DNA from: an uncultured Flavobacteriales bacterium
Lineage (GTDB): Bacteria > Bacteroidota > Bacteroidia > Palsa-965
NCBI GenBank assembly: GCA_903873905.1
Contig: CAIQQJ010000037.1
Span: 1 to 54,010 of the forward strand
DNA length: 54,010 nt
Direction: 5' to 3'
This document shows, piece by piece, positions 47,902 through 54,010 of the stretch (the first letter of the stretch is position 1; every line of letters begins with the position of its first letter). The translations under genes were made by a program, and so were the position numbers. The notes beneath the pieces were generated by a model. It did no database searches. It saw nothing but the letters and a program-made list of their open reading frames with translations, and was not told the origin of the DNA.

Positions 47902-48954
47902 ATGGTTCTTCCGCATTTGCCAAAAGACAATTCCAATCGTTATCCTTCCATTGATATTTTTCGTGGCCTTGCAATTTTCACAATGCTCATGGCGAATTCT
48001 GCAGCAGAAAGTTTAATTCCTCCGCATCATTTCTGGTTGCGCATTTACGGTTCATTTGCCGCACCCATTTTTATTTTTCTCGCAGGATTCATGGTGGGAA
48101 TCGGTTATCAAAAACATCCACTCACGTATTTCATCAAGCGCGGATTGGAAGTGATTTTAGTTGGTGCGCTGATCGATGTTTTGATTTGGAGAATTGTTCC
48201 TTTCACAACGTTTGATGTTTTGTATTTGACCGGATTGGGAATTCCTGTTGCGGCATTTACCTTAAAACTGAAAACGCCAATCAGAATTTTACTTTGCATT
48301 TTATTTTTTGCCGCCGGTCCGATTCTGCAGCATTTATATTTCTACGATTCCACCGTGTATGAATTCAATCTAAAAGGATTCTCATTTGCACAATTTCCCG
48401 ATGGAATAAAATGGTGGTTGAAAAGTTGGCTGTTCGACGGATGGTTCCCTGTTTTTCCTTGGATAGGTTTTGTGATTGCGGGTACACTCGTATTCACACA
48501 CGGATCGCGCATTGTGAACAACGTAAAATATTTCCTTCCACTCGGAATCATTTTATTTTTCGCTGGATTGACGTGGCTTTATTTTCACCGTCCATTTGAA
48601 GAGCGTGAAGCGTATAGCGAATTATTTTATCCTCCTGGAATAGCCTACTTATGTGCGGCGATAGGCGCAATTACCATTGGTGTTTCTTCACTTAAATATC
48701 TAAAACCAAAATTCGGATTGCAATTTTTGCGTTATCTCGGCTCCTGCAGTTTGTTCATTTATATTTTCCATTCGGCTATTATTTATTTTGTGTTGGATAA
48801 TTATTTTACGGAATTACCATTGAAGGAATATTTGTTGATGTATGCAGTTTTTGCCGCTGCGATGATTTTCTGTGCTTGGATATTATTTGAATTGAAACAA
48901 AAAATGTTCTGGAAAAAAGTTCCGAAGTTTTTGAAATTCATTTTTGGAGGATAG
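47902..48954 (+). CDS. DUF1624/heparan-alpha-glucosaminide N-acetyltransferase-like membrane protein
   Basis: 350 residues, about ten membrane helices. The opening RYPSIDIFRGLAIFTMLMAN, followed by FAAPIFIFLAGFMVGIGY, is the signature of HGSNAT/DUF1624 (YeiB-like) acyltransferases, which move acetyl groups across a membrane to a sugar. Further motifs: WLFDGWFPVFPWIGFVIAGTLVF and FLRYLGSCSLFIYIFHSAIIY. The acceptor in this organism is unknown; cell-surface polysaccharide is a reasonable guess. Follows the channel gene by 56 nt. Confidence 0.8.
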   Translation: MVLPHLPKDNSNRYPSIDIFRGLAIFTMLMANSAAESLIPPHHFWLRIYGSFAAPIFIFLAGFMVGIGYQKHPLTYFIKRGLEVILVGALIDVLIWRIVPFTTFDVLYLTGLGIPVAAFTLKLKTPIRILLCILFFAAGPILQHLYFYDSTVYEFNLKGFSFAQFPDGIKWWLKSWLFDGWFPVFPWIGFVIAGTLVFTHGSRIVNNVKYFLPLGIILFFAGLTWLYFHRPFEEREAYSELFYPPGIAYLCAAIGAITIGVSSLKYLKPKFGLQFLRYLGSCSLFIYIFHSAIIYFVLDNYFTELPLKEYLLMYAVFAAAMIFCAWILFELKQKMFWKKVPKFLKFIFGG

Positions 48955-49013
48955 AAAGATTTTTGATTTTGAAATTTTTGGAGCAGGGAAATCTCTGTTT
49001 TTTAGAAGCACTT

Positions 49014-49090
49014 ACCCGCTTTCCGCTATTAGTCCTCTCCCAACAGAAATGTTGGGATCCGGGCTAACCGCTTCAATCGGGGCTATTTTG
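49014..49090 (-). repeat. REP-like dispersed repeat, copy 4
   Basis: On the minus strand AATAGCCCCGATTGAAGCGG, TTAGCCCGG, a perfect hairpin (TCCCAACA-TTTC-TGTTGGGA), GAGGACTAATAGCGGAAAGC. Sits in the 225-nt gap between the acyltransferase and amidase genes, which otherwise holds no gene. Confidence 0.7.
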
Positions 49091-49179
49091 GAACATTGCA
49101 GTATTTACGATCGCGCACCATTCTTTCCGAATTTCGAATCCTCAAATTTTCGAATCTTTTTCCTTCGTAACTTTATCTC

Positions 49180-49986
49180 ATGACACCACGCGATATTTCT
49201 GTTGCCGCCATTCAATCCCAATTGTTTTGGGAAGACAAAGAAGCAAACCTCCACATGTTTGGAGAAAAAATTCGTGCCATTTCTGAGCCGCTCGATTTGC
49301 TGGTTCTTCCCGAAATGTTTTCCACTGGGTTTTCCATGAATCCAAAAAAATTGGCAGAACAAACTGACGGACCAACCTTGGCGTGGATGCAAAAACAAGC
49401 AGCCAATTTGGATGCTGTTGTAACAGGAAGTTTTATTGCGGAAGAAAATGGAAAATATTTCAACCGCCTGTTGTGGGTTCGACCTGATGGTACGTTTACA
49501 CATTACGACAAACGACATTTATTCCGAATGGCGGGAGAAGAAAAAATTTACACCGCTGGAGAGAAAAAAATAATTGTGGATTTGCACGGATGGAAAGTTT
49601 GCCCATTGGTGTGTTACGATTTGCGTTTTCCAGTATGGAGCAGAAATCGTTGGACAAATACAGAAGAGGGTTTGGTTGCAGATTACGATTTGCTGATTTA
49701 CGTTGCAAATTGGCCAGAGCGCAGAGTGAAAGCTTGGAATACCTTATTGATGGCGCGTGCCATGGAAAACGTTTCTTTTGTAATCGGTGTAAACAGAATC
49801 GGTAATGATGGAAATAACATTTTCCACTCCGGCGATTCCGCGCTACTTGATTTCAAAGGCGATTCATTGAAAAATGCAGTAATCAGTCGTGATGAAATTA
49901 TTTCAGAAAAATTGTCCTATCAATTGCTCATGGAATACCGAAAAAGTTTCCCTGCAGGAATGGATGCTGATGCTTTTAGTATTTAG
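49180..49986 (+). CDS. yafV: Omega-amidase (YafV/Nit2-type nitrilase-superfamily hydrolase)
   Basis: 268 residues. The catalytic triad is E45 (LVLPEMFSTGF), K111 (HYDKRHLF) and C145 (LVCYDLRFP). The FSMNP loop after the Glu and the WSRNRW segment after the Cys fit the YafV/omega-amidase branch, which hydrolyses the amides of 2-oxo acids (2-oxoglutaramate, 2-oxosuccinamate) made by glutamine transaminases. Pairs functionally with the methionine aminotransferase at 44858-46015 in methionine salvage. TAACTTTA, a near -7 box, lies 14 nt before the ATG. Confidence 0.92.
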   Translation: MTPRDISVAAIQSQLFWEDKEANLHMFGEKIRAISEPLDLLVLPEMFSTGFSMNPKKLAEQTDGPTLAWMQKQAANLDAVVTGSFIAEENGKYFNRLLWVRPDGTFTHYDKRHLFRMAGEEKIYTAGEKKIIVDLHGWKVCPLVCYDLRFPVWSRNRWTNTEEGLVADYDLLIYVANWPERRVKAWNTLLMARAMENVSFVIGVNRIGNDGNNIFHSGDSALLDFKGDSLKNAVISRDEIISEKLSYQLLMEYRKSFPAGMDADAFSI

Positions 49987-49998
49987 TTCGGTGAACAT

Positions 49999-50023
49999 AG
50001 TTCGGAGTTCTTTTCTCCGAACT
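49999..50023. terminator. Hairpin between convergent genes
   Basis: AGTTCGGAG / CTCCGAACT, perfect 9-bp stem with a 7-nt loop. No T run on either side, so termination is weakly supported; it is built from the word AGTTCGG, which also occurs just upstream. Confidence 0.4.
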
Positions 50024-50043
50024 AAACACTCCATACTAACCAC

Positions 50044-51666
50044 TCATTTAAAAACCCATTCCACATCCATATCCCAACCCGAACGCATTTTCACCTGCTG
50101 TGCGTAATAAATAATTTTTTCGGGCTGTTTGTGTTGCAAATAATTTCCAGTGTCCCACTTTCCGTTTTTGTTTTCATCTGCAATTAATTTCAAACGATAA
50201 GTGCCGGGTGAAAGTAGATCGAATTGCGCGGATGAAACGCTATTAATTTTTATCTCACGAACGATCGCATCCTTTCCATCCACCAATTGCAACAAATAAT
50301 TTCCAGAAGGAATTCCAGTGAGTTTTACCTTGAGCGTTCCATAATTATTTAAGCTCTGAATTTTGAAAGATGATTTTATGGTGTCATTGTTCTGTCCGAA
50401 GCAATCCGTAACAGCACCAGGTTTTATGAATAGGGAATAGCTGCTGTCTTCAAGAAATACATAATTGCTCGTGAGTAAACGTTTATTTTCGGAAAGCCTG
50501 AATGCTGTTTTCAAGGTGTCTCTTCCACGCAGCAAAATGAAATTTTTCTCATTGATGCTTTTGATGGGATTGTTGCTCATGAACATCAAATTTTTTCCAA
50601 GATCAAAAACCTGTCCTGCTTGTACATTCGGTTTGAATTGCAACTTTCTTGCGTCCGACGCGCCACCTCTTCCGGTACGACTTTTTTCAGCTGGTTTTAT
50701 CAATTGCATTGCGATTGTATCATTCACATGCGTCGCTTCGTCCTTGATAAAAAACGTGAGTGAATCGGCGCTGAGTGCATTGAACCAAAAGTCAAGCGTG
50801 TCTCCCGTTACAGAAAGTTCCTTGAACAATTCTACATTGGAAAAAAGGTCGGGGTGAAAAGAAACCTGCGGATTCTTCAAGGGCAAAGCATAAATGAAAG
50901 TAAATCTACCCACTCCAGGTTGCGAAGCTTTTAAACGGAATTGTTTTCTAGGCTCTTCCTTGAAAAGTTTCAGTTTAAGTGAATCAAGATTTTTCGAAAC
51001 AGTTACGAGCGAATCTGAAAATGCAATTCGTTCATCTGAATTGTCGAAAAGGTAATTTGAATTCTTGTCGTCGAGCGCAAATATTTTAAATTGTCCAGCT
51101 TTGATATTGTTAATGATGAACGAACCGTCTTCCTTTGTTTTGGTAAAATAATAAGGGCGTTTTTTTAATGGTACAGAATCTTCTTTTGTATTATAAAGCA
51201 TTACCAAAATCCCCTTTTCCCCAAGGAGTGTGGCAGCATTGGTGATTTTTCCGGCAACATGAAGTGAATCGATTACAGGACCTGTGGAAAAAATGTAACG
51301 GAAATTTTCCAGTATGTTTCCTTCGGCGATATCGACAATTGCATTTCCAAAACTAATGGTGTAAGTTGTATTTGGAAGCAACGTATCGCTGATTTCAATA
51401 ACGATGTCTTTTTTCCTTATGGTTACATCCGGGTCATGATTCAGCGGAGGGGAAACGATGAGCTGATTCTGCAAATCCTTCAATGCAACGAATTCATTGA
51501 AATGAATGACAATCTTTTTTGATGTGAAATTGGTTGCTGCGCTATCGGGTGAATAGGAAAGAACTTTTGGAGGTGTTTTATCAATTGCCCCGCCATCAGG
51601 CGAGAGGACTTGCGCGCAAGAAGATGCGAGTGCGATAAAAACAAATAATCCAAAAAATTTACGCAT
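50044..51666 (-). CDS. Ig-like domain lipoprotein
   Basis: 540 residues from ATG 51666 (MRKFFGLFVFIALASSC), lipobox ASSC with Cys 17. The first domain (about 30-125) is an SbsA/Ig-like domain: TPPKVLSYSPDSAATNFTSKKIVIHFNEFVAL, TISFGNAIVDIAEGN. Later parts contain a carboxypeptidase-regulatory-like beta sandwich (KTKEDGSFIINNIKAGQFKIFALDDKNSNYLFD, in pieces) and a C-terminal one with SPGTYRLKLIADENKNGKWDTGNYL. Typical of Bacteroidota surface or periplasmic lipoproteins of unknown role. The start overlaps the msrC stop by 8 nt, so they are cotranscribed. Confidence 0.8.
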   Translation of the reverse strand: MRKFFGLFVFIALASSCAQVLSPDGGAIDKTPPKVLSYSPDSAATNFTSKKIVIHFNEFVALKDLQNQLIVSPPLNHDPDVTIRKKDIVIEISDTLLPNTTYTISFGNAIVDIAEGNILENFRYIFSTGPVIDSLHVAGKITNAATLLGEKGILVMLYNTKEDSVPLKKRPYYFTKTKEDGSFIINNIKAGQFKIFALDDKNSNYLFDNSDERIAFSDSLVTVSKNLDSLKLKLFKEEPRKQFRLKASQPGVGRFTFIYALPLKNPQVSFHPDLFSNVELFKELSVTGDTLDFWFNALSADSLTFFIKDEATHVNDTIAMQLIKPAEKSRTGRGGASDARKLQFKPNVQAGQVFDLGKNLMFMSNNPIKSINEKNFILLRGRDTLKTAFRLSENKRLLTSNYVFLEDSSYSLFIKPGAVTDCFGQNNDTIKSSFKIQSLNNYGTLKVKLTGIPSGNYLLQLVDGKDAIVREIKINSVSSAQFDLLSPGTYRLKLIADENKNGKWDTGNYLQHKQPEKIIYYAQQVKMRSGWDMDVEWVFK

Positions 51667-52157
51667 CACGTTTTTTATAAATCTTCGAAATCAATGTACC
51701 CACTTCTTCGAGATGAATCTTGTCGGTTTCGTCAAAATCATTCAAGCGATTGCTGTCGATATCCATCACCAGAATCACATTTCCGAATTCATCCATAACA
51801 GGAACAACAATTTCAGATTTCGAATCACTACTGCAAGAAATGTGCCCGGGAAATTTTTCAACATCGGGAACGAGTAAGGTTTGTTTTTTCTCCCAACTTG
51901 TTCCGCAAACACCTTTTCCCATGTTGATGCGGGTACAGGCGATAGGCCCCTGAAATGGTCCGAGCACCAATTGATTTCCCTTCACCAAATAAACGCCCAC
52001 CCAAAAAAAAACCGAAAGTCTGTTTAAGTGCGCCAATGATATTGGAGAGATTCGCGATAAAATCACTTTCACCATCGGTCAATCCAACAAGTTGTGGAAG
52101 AAGAGAACGGTAAAGTTCTTTTTTGGATGTTCCTGAAATGATGAGGCTTTCTGACAT
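51659..52157 (-). pseudogene. msrC: Free methionine-(R)-sulfoxide reductase (GAF), frameshifted at a T9 run
   Basis: The N-terminal part (ATG 52157, MSESLIISGTSKKELYRSLL) and the C-terminal part are in different frames. They join at a run of nine A on the plus strand (52003-52011): with eight, the protein reads GALKQTFGFFWVGVYLVKGNQLVLGPFQG and is 165 residues, the full fRMsr length. The C-terminal frame keeps the catalytic Cys motifs CTRINMGKGVCG and HISCSSDSKSEI. The enzyme reduces free Met-R-sulfoxide with thioredoxin. All other sequence is intact, so a sequencing/assembly error, phase variation by slippage or a fresh mutation are all open. Confidence 0.85.
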
Positions 52158-52165
52158 TGAGAGTG

Positions 52166-52205
52166 CAAAGATAGTGACAAGTGGCAGGTGACAAGTGACA
52201 AGTGA
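52166..52205 (-). promoter_or_regulatory. msrC promoter with CACTTGTCAC direct repeats
   Basis: On the minus strand TTG, 18 nt, TATCTTTG (52173-52166), ending 8 nt before the msrC ATG. The upstream part consists of three to four repeats of CACTTGTCAC with one CACCTGCC variant; they may be binding sites or merely a word repeat. Confidence 0.55.
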
Positions 52206-52245
52206 TTTTTACAGGAAACCTTTGTGTGTATTTATTGTAATTTTT

Positions 52246-52340
52246 GCGCAAGGGATAGTAGAGGAAAGCCCACAGCAGCGTGGCCAAGTGTATAGGAGCG
52301 AGGACTTGGAACGGATAGCCCGACCCGCAGGGATGCGCCC
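52246..52340 (+). repeat. REP-like dispersed repeat, copy 5
   Basis: GCGCAAGGGATAGTAGAGG, AAAGCCC, a variable middle, GAGGACTTGGAACGGATAGC, CCGACCC and GGATGCGCCC. Same orientation as the copy at 44647-44761. The rest of the msrC-comF gap holds no gene. Confidence 0.7.
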
Positions 52341-52443
52341 TAATTAAAAAAGGAGGCACAACAACGCTGAAAAAGCTTTTTTGCACAAAAGGTCAAAAGA
52401 GGGGCAGGAGGCAGGAAAAAAAGAAAACCATAATCTGTAATTT

Positions 52444-53154
52444 TCAATCCCTCGCACTTGCCAATGAAATGACGCTGACTTTTGTTCCTTCCAGTTCGAG
52501 AATGGGAATGGCGCAGGCTTCTATGGTTGCACCGGTTGTGATGACATCGTCGACAAGTAAAATGTGTTTGCCTTTGAGATTTATTTTTTTGTTGAGCGTA
52601 AAAACATCTTCGACATTTTCCCAACGCTCGTTCCTGTTTTTCTTGGTTTGTGTTTCGGTTGCACTTAAACGCAGAATGCCATGTTCGTATTGGGGAATTT
52701 TCATTGCGCTTGCCAATCCTTCTCCAAAACAGGCGGCTTGGTTGTAACGGCGTTTGGCCAATTTGTCGCGGTGGAGTGGAACGGGAATTACTGCGTCGAT
52801 GGTGTTAAATGGCGTTAAATCTTTTATTTCATTCCCAAATAATTTTCCAGCCGCAATACCAGCATCGGTGCGACCGTTGTACTTGAGGTTGTGAATGAGT
52901 TCCTGAACTTTTCCGCCTTTTGTAAAAACAAACAGTGAAGCGGCACCTTGCAATTGAACGCGTCCCCAGAATGCACGTGCAGCGGGGTTATCAACAGGAT
53001 CATGTTCATCAAAGGTGCGGGGGCACTCCATTAAACAAAGCGTACAAATCGCAACTTCGCCGCGTACAAGAGGACCGTTGCAGGCAGCACATACGGTTGG
53101 GAAAAACAGAGATGCAAAATCTCCAGCAATTTGTTTTAGCCCAGACAATGCCAT
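52444..53154 (-). CDS. comF: ComF-family phosphoribosyltransferase-fold protein
   Basis: 236 residues. An N-terminal zinc-finger-like set CAACNG...CTLCLMEC (about residues 22-44), then the PRTase fold: VQELIHNLKYNG, IDAVIPVPLHRDKLAKRRYNQAACFGEGLA, and the PRPP loop HILLVDDVITTGATIEACA (about 192-210). ComF proteins are needed for DNA uptake during transformation in several bacteria. No other competence gene is in the window. Length is normal. Confidence 0.93.
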   Translation of the reverse strand: MALSGLKQIAGDFASLFFPTVCAACNGPLVRGEVAICTLCLMECPRTFDEHDPVDNPAARAFWGRVQLQGAASLFVFTKGGKVQELIHNLKYNGRTDAGIAAGKLFGNEIKDLTPFNTIDAVIPVPLHRDKLAKRRYNQAACFGEGLASAMKIPQYEHGILRLSATETQTKKNRNERWENVEDVFTLNKKINLKGKHILLVDDVITTGATIEACAIPILELEGTKVSVISLASARD

Positions 53155-53160
53155 AAAGCG

Positions 53161-53168
53161 TAATTTTG
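53161..53168 (+). promoter_or_regulatory. Promoter -7 box of the coiled-coil protein gene
   Basis: TAATTTTG matches TAnnTTTG, 57 nt before the ATG at 53226, in the 71-nt divergent gap with comF. Confidence 0.4.
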
Positions 53169-53225
53169 TAACAAATTAAAGGAATATTTTTTGCTGTATT
53201 GAATTTCAGCAAACGAAATAAGAAA

Positions 53226-54010
53226 ATGGAAAATCAAGCACCTGCTCAAAAAGAAAAAAGTAACGCCAAATTGCACGCGATTTACCTCACCATTATTTTC
53301 CTGCTTGCAGGACTTTGTGGTTTCATGACTTTGCAATACAAAAGTTTAAAAACCATTGTTTCGACGAAAGAAATTTACATCGAACAAGTGGTGAAAGCGA
53401 AAGAAGATGTGGAAGGCGATTTGAAAGAACTGAAAGACCAGTATGCACAATTGCAATCGAGCGACGTGAAATTGAATGCTGAACTCGAGGGAAAACGCGC
53501 GTACATCGATTCACTTTTAATTCAAGCGGAAAAACACAAAGGCGACTCCTACATCATTGCAAAGTTGAGAAAGGAAACAAACACTTTGCGCGCCATCATG
53601 AAAGGTTATATTGTTACGATTGATTCACTCAATCAACTCAACAATAAATTGATTGCGGATAAAAAACAAGTGTTGGGACAACTCGACAATGAGAAAGCGC
53701 ACAGTCAACAAATTTCGGATGAAAAAGATAAGTTGAAGGGAAGAATAGATCGTGCCGCTGTGCTTTCCACCTTGAATGTGAAATCAACAGGAATAAAAAT
53801 TTCACGCGGCGGAAAAAAGGATACAGAAACCAACAAGGCTTCGAAGGTTGACAAAATTCGTGTGACGTTTGATATTGGCGATAACGATCTCACCATTGCA
53901 GGACCGCATGATATTTACATCCGCATCATCACCCCCGATGCGCAGGAATTGACGCAGGAAAAAAATGCAGCGCATCAGTTTTCATTCGGAGGATCCACTT
54001 CTTATTTCTG
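53226..54010 (+). CDS. Membrane-anchored coiled-coil protein, partial (runs off the right edge)
   Basis: 261 codons visible from ATG 53226. A short cytoplasmic start (MENQAPAQKEKSNAKLHAIY) leads to one membrane helix (about 20-36, LTIIFLLAGLCGFMTLQY), a long coiled coil (about 40-180, heptads with Glu/Lys/Leu) and a beta domain that begins TGIKISRGGKKDTETN and continues VRVTFDIGDNDLTIAGPHDIYIRIITPD-like. The pattern occurs in Bacteroidota proteins of unknown role. The 3' end is missing, so the fold of the C-terminal domain cannot be judged. Confidence 0.75.
   Translation, partial: MENQAPAQKEKSNAKLHAIYLTIIFLLAGLCGFMTLQYKSLKTIVSTKEIYIEQVVKAKEDVEGDLKELKDQYAQLQSSDVKLNAELEGKRAYIDSLLIQAEKHKGDSYIIAKLRKETNTLRAIMKGYIVTIDSLNQLNNKLIADKKQVLGQLDNEKAHSQQISDEKDKLKGRIDRAAVLSTLNVKSTGIKISRGGKKDTETNKASKVDKIRVTFDIGDNDLTIAGPHDIYIRIITPDAQELTQEKNAAHQFSFGGSTSYF

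Noticed and set aside
52003-52011. Programmed frameshifting as the firm explanation for msrC
   Set aside because: A slippery run alone is not enough; no stimulatory structure or SD-like signal is seen, so the cause is left open.

Overview
The window looks like a chromosomal segment of a Bacteroidota bacterium, AT-rich and close to Flavobacteriales/Chitinophagales-type genomes; I cannot place it below phylum from sequence alone. The evidence is T9SS machinery (PorW/SprE), T9SS cargo with type A and type B sorting domains, a bactofilin-AtpZ-ATP synthase cluster, an a-subunit with a long N-terminal extension, a Bacteroidota-type sulfite reductase with a C-terminal HEPN domain, and promoters of the phylum type (-7 box TAnnTTTG, -33 TTTG/TTG) with almost no Shine-Dalgarno sequences.

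Layout. 1-8000 (minus strand): PorW/SprE, bactofilin, AtpZ, an AtpI-like protein, an outer-membrane barrel gene, then atpB-E-F-H-A, with a strong intrinsic terminator between atpE and atpF. 8100-12700 (plus): an M23-like envelope protein, dxr, rseP and a secreted protein. 12750-24200: two large T9SS cargo proteins (minus) flanking an ALDH7 dehydrogenase, a TPR-SpoIIE phosphatase and a TlpA-like protein (plus). 24550-32420 (minus): a sulfur-assimilation operon made of sulfite reductase-HEPN, cobA, a DUF2490-type protein, a CysG(N)-TSUP fusion, a 4Fe-4S APS reductase type CysH and homoserine dehydrogenase. 32500-35960: a lipoprotein, a B12-binding protein, a YbjN-like protein, a ParDE module, and a repeat-rich gene-free stretch. 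35960-54010: a large multi-spanning histidine kinase, a TMTC-like TPR membrane protein, an Ntn-type asparaginase, SlyD, methionine aminotransferase, a pentameric ligand-gated channel homologue, an acyltransferase, an omega-amidase, an Ig-like lipoprotein, a frameshifted free-methionine sulfoxide reductase, ComF, and the start of a coiled-coil membrane protein.

The most striking item is the leader of the sulfur operon (about 31966-32414, minus strand). One consensus promoter is followed by two tandem transcription attenuators. Each has an unlisted short leader peptide (21 and 33 residues) crowded with Cys and Met codons, an intrinsic terminator, and a segment-1/2/3/4 set in which segment 2 can pair either with a segment inside the leader ORF or with the 5' arm of the terminator. 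I infer ribosome-stalling control by Cys (and perhaps Met) charging, with the two units in series.

The intergenic DNA is rich in dispersed structured repeats: a REP-like family (five copies), a hairpin family that starts at TAG stop codons (three clear copies plus a rearranged one), word-repetitive palindromes, a 153-nt nested hairpin, and a 126-nt element with perfect 14-bp inverted ends. I saw no rRNA, tRNA, CRISPR array, intact insertion sequence or prophage.
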